Under the pieces are notes generated by a model, which saw only the letters and a program-made list of their open reading frames with translations, had not been told where the DNA came from and did not search any database. A program made the translations under genes and the position numbers. This document shows positions 63,401 to 64,000 of a DNA stretch of 64,000 nucleotides, one piece after another (the stretch's first letter is position 1; every line of letters begins with the position of its first letter). Source of the DNA: Zunongwangia sp. ESRF-bin46 (GTDB taxonomy: Bacteria; Bacteroidota; Bacteroidia; Flavobacteriales; Flavobacteriaceae); NCBI GenBank assembly GCA_002631855.1, contig NTLF01000014.1, positions 62,001-126,000 of the forward strand. Reading direction: 5' to 3'.

Positions 63401-63892
63401 GTTTTTGAACAAGCACACGAAAAGTATAAACTCTATGGAAATTTAGCCATTCTTCCTACGAAAAATTTCTTCTACGGAATGAAACTGCGCGAAGAAGCTA
63501 TTATTGAACTGGAAGAAGGAAAAACAATCATCGTAAAACTGCTTTCAGTAGGAATACCGAATGATGAAGGAATACGGATTGTGTTCTTTTCGGTTAACGG
63601 TGAAAACCGCTTTGTGGAAATTAAAGACAAATCCATAAAAGTAGAAAAGGAAGTTCATATTCCAGCAGACCCAGAAGATGCTAACCAATACGGTGCACCA
63701 CTTCAAGGAATGTTGTATAAAATGCTCGTTAAAAAAGGACAAGAAATCGAGGAAAACGAACCCTTATTTGTTATTGAAGCGATGAAAATGGAAACTACCG
63801 TTACAGCCAACAAAGCTGGGAAAGTAAAATCCATCACATTAAAGCCAGGCACTATGTTAATGAAAGGTGATTTAGTGGTCACAGTTGATTAA
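60440..63892 (+). CDS. pyc: Pyruvate carboxylase
   Basis: This biotin enzyme carboxylates pyruvate to oxaloacetate, refilling the TCA cycle. The 1,150 residues form a single-chain enzyme. Biotin carboxylase (1 to about 450) starts KKVLVANRGEIAIRV, has the ATP-grasp glycine loop AASGGGGRGMR and EVNPRIQVEHTVTE. The carboxyltransferase domain (about 530-800) has DTTIRDAHQSL and the metal/lysine segment IAIKDMAGLL. The C-terminal biotinyl domain has EAMKMET with biotinylated Lys1116. Together with the malic enzyme at 3596 it can set pyruvate/C4 balance. Confidence 0.97.
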   Translation: MDIKKVLVANRGEIAIRVFRACTEINLTTVAVYTYEDRYSQHRYKADEAYQIGKDDEPLKPYLNGDEIIALAKAKGVDAIHPGYGFLSENSEFARKCAEAGVIFIGPDPKVMDALGDKITAKKIAEKCKVPTIKSNAKDLTSLKIALSEASTIGYPVMLKAASGGGGRGMRIIRNDNDLKNNFESAQSEAGNAFGDDTMFLEKYVEEPKHLEVQIVADNHGNIRHLYERDCSVQRRHQKVVEVAPSYNVSEKVKQSLYKYAVSIAEEVSYNNVGTVEFLVDKNDNVFFIEVNPRIQVEHTVTEMVTGIDLIKSQIFIAGGYKLSDKQIKIYDQDSLKTYGFALQCRLTTEDPTNNFTPDYGTITTYRSASGMGIRLDAGSIYQSYSISPFFDSMLVKVSAHGRTLDGAVRKMVRALKEFRIRGVKTNIHFLQNVIQHDTFKEGAATVNFIGNTPSLFDVKLPQDRTTKITNYLGEVIVNGNPDVKFIDENKKFRNPTIPIYSPAEKFPKGTKDMLTEMGPEKFCAWLKDEKKIHYTDTTIRDAHQSLLATRMRTYDMLKVAESYAKNHPNTFSIEMWGGATFDVCMRFLNESPWTRLRELRERMPNILFQMLLRGSNGVGYKAYPDNLIEKFVEKSWENGVDLFRIFDSLNWVKAMEPSINYVRNKTDGIAEAAISYTGDILDPDESKYTLKYYTQLAKDLENAGAHMIAIKDMAGLLKPYAATELVSALKDTVNIPLHLHTHDTSSIQSATYLKAIEAGVDVVDVALGGLSGLTSQPNFNSVVEMMKRHKRAHDYDIKKLNEFSNYWEDTREVYYPFESGLKAGTAEVYQHEIPGGQYSNLRPQAEALGLADRFHEVTKMYEQVNDLFGNLVKVTPSSKVVGDMAIFMVTNDLTPEDVMQRGNEISFPESVINFFKGDLGQPLGGFPKELQKIILRNADPYTDRPNAHLEPIDFDTEYAAFRKKFQKGFSRPIEFEDFLSYSLYPRVFEQAHEKYKLYGNLAILPTKNFFYGMKLREEAIIELEEGKTIIVKLLSVGIPNDEGIRIVFFSVNGENRFVEIKDKSIKVEKEVHIPADPEDANQYGAPLQGMLYKMLVKKGQEIEENEPLFVIEAMKMETTVTANKAGKVKSITLKPGTMLMKGDLVVTVD

Positions 63893-63950
63893 TTTTTCTG
63901 AAACACTAAGTCATAGATTTTTAGAACCTAAAAAATTAAAACCTTGGGTG

Positions 63951-63980
63951 TTGTTTTTCAAATAAATAATAGTACATTTG
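63951..63980 (+). promoter_or_regulatory. Promoter of the next, off-window gene
   Basis: TTG (63951-63953), exactly 19 bases, then TACATTTG (63973-63980) followed by CACCCC. This is a perfect Bacteroidota promoter reading out of the window; the gene it serves is not visible. Confidence 0.75.
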
Positions 63981-64000
63981 CACCCCGATTTATCCAAAAG

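Noticed and set aside
1-64000. CRISPR arrays, insertion sequences, prophage, integrase or defence genes
   Set aside because: I found no spaced direct-repeat arrays, transposase or phage-like proteins in the reading frames.

Overview
The window is an AT-rich chromosomal segment from a member of the Flavobacteriaceae (Bacteroidota). The evidence is SprA next to RuvA, a complete alternative complex III operon, an aryl polyene/flexirubin-type pigment cluster with a Flavobacterium-like aromatic ammonia-lyase, DUF5916 and DUF2723 proteins, and Bacteroidota-type promoters (TTG, about 19 bases, TAnnTTTG) with almost no Shine-Dalgarno sequences. I see no insertion sequence, phage, CRISPR array or rRNA. 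The genus cannot be fixed from the sequence.

Layout. 1-8487 (minus strand apart from one small lipoprotein gene): the 5' part of sprA, ruvA, a malic enzyme, queG and ruvB. 8604-9459: a peroxiredoxin-like gene, then an intergenic stretch that appears to encode two small RNAs on the minus strand. 9460-21319: one respiratory operon, actABCDEF followed by cytochrome c oxidase subunits II and I, which would pass electrons from menaquinol to oxygen. 21534-26494: a SPOR protein and the rimP-nusA-infB operon, whose leader carries a terminator-like hairpin. 26658-28054: a universal stress protein and a lipoprotein.

28068-45208 is a tightly packed 17-gene minus-strand operon for an aryl polyene pigment. 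Tyrosine ammonia-lyase and a CoA-ligase-like enzyme would supply the aryl starter. Two intact ketosynthases, two degenerate ketosynthase-like subunits, one acyl carrier protein, a ketoreductase and two complementary half-active hotdog dehydratases would build the polyene. Acyltransferase, glycosyltransferase, NTN-hydrolase, cupin, LolA-like and MMPL proteins would finish and export it. A halogenase-like flavoprotein gene is divergent at 45316. The dialkylresorcinol genes darA and darB needed for a true flexirubin are not in the window.

46597-64000: tRNA-Gln, a DUF2723 glycosyltransferase with a polysaccharide deacetylase, polA flanked by two related exported proteins, a DUF5916 outer-membrane protein, a conserved protein of unknown function, pyruvate carboxylase, and the promoter of the next gene. 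The 480-base gap before polA holds two more hairpins of the small-RNA type seen near 9.1 kb.

The best leads for something undescribed are the small RNA/terminator family with a TGAGGAGG-like loop, the leader hairpin of rimP-nusA-infB, the helix-hairpin-helix tail on ActC, and the two catalytically dead ketosynthase subunits in the pigment cluster.
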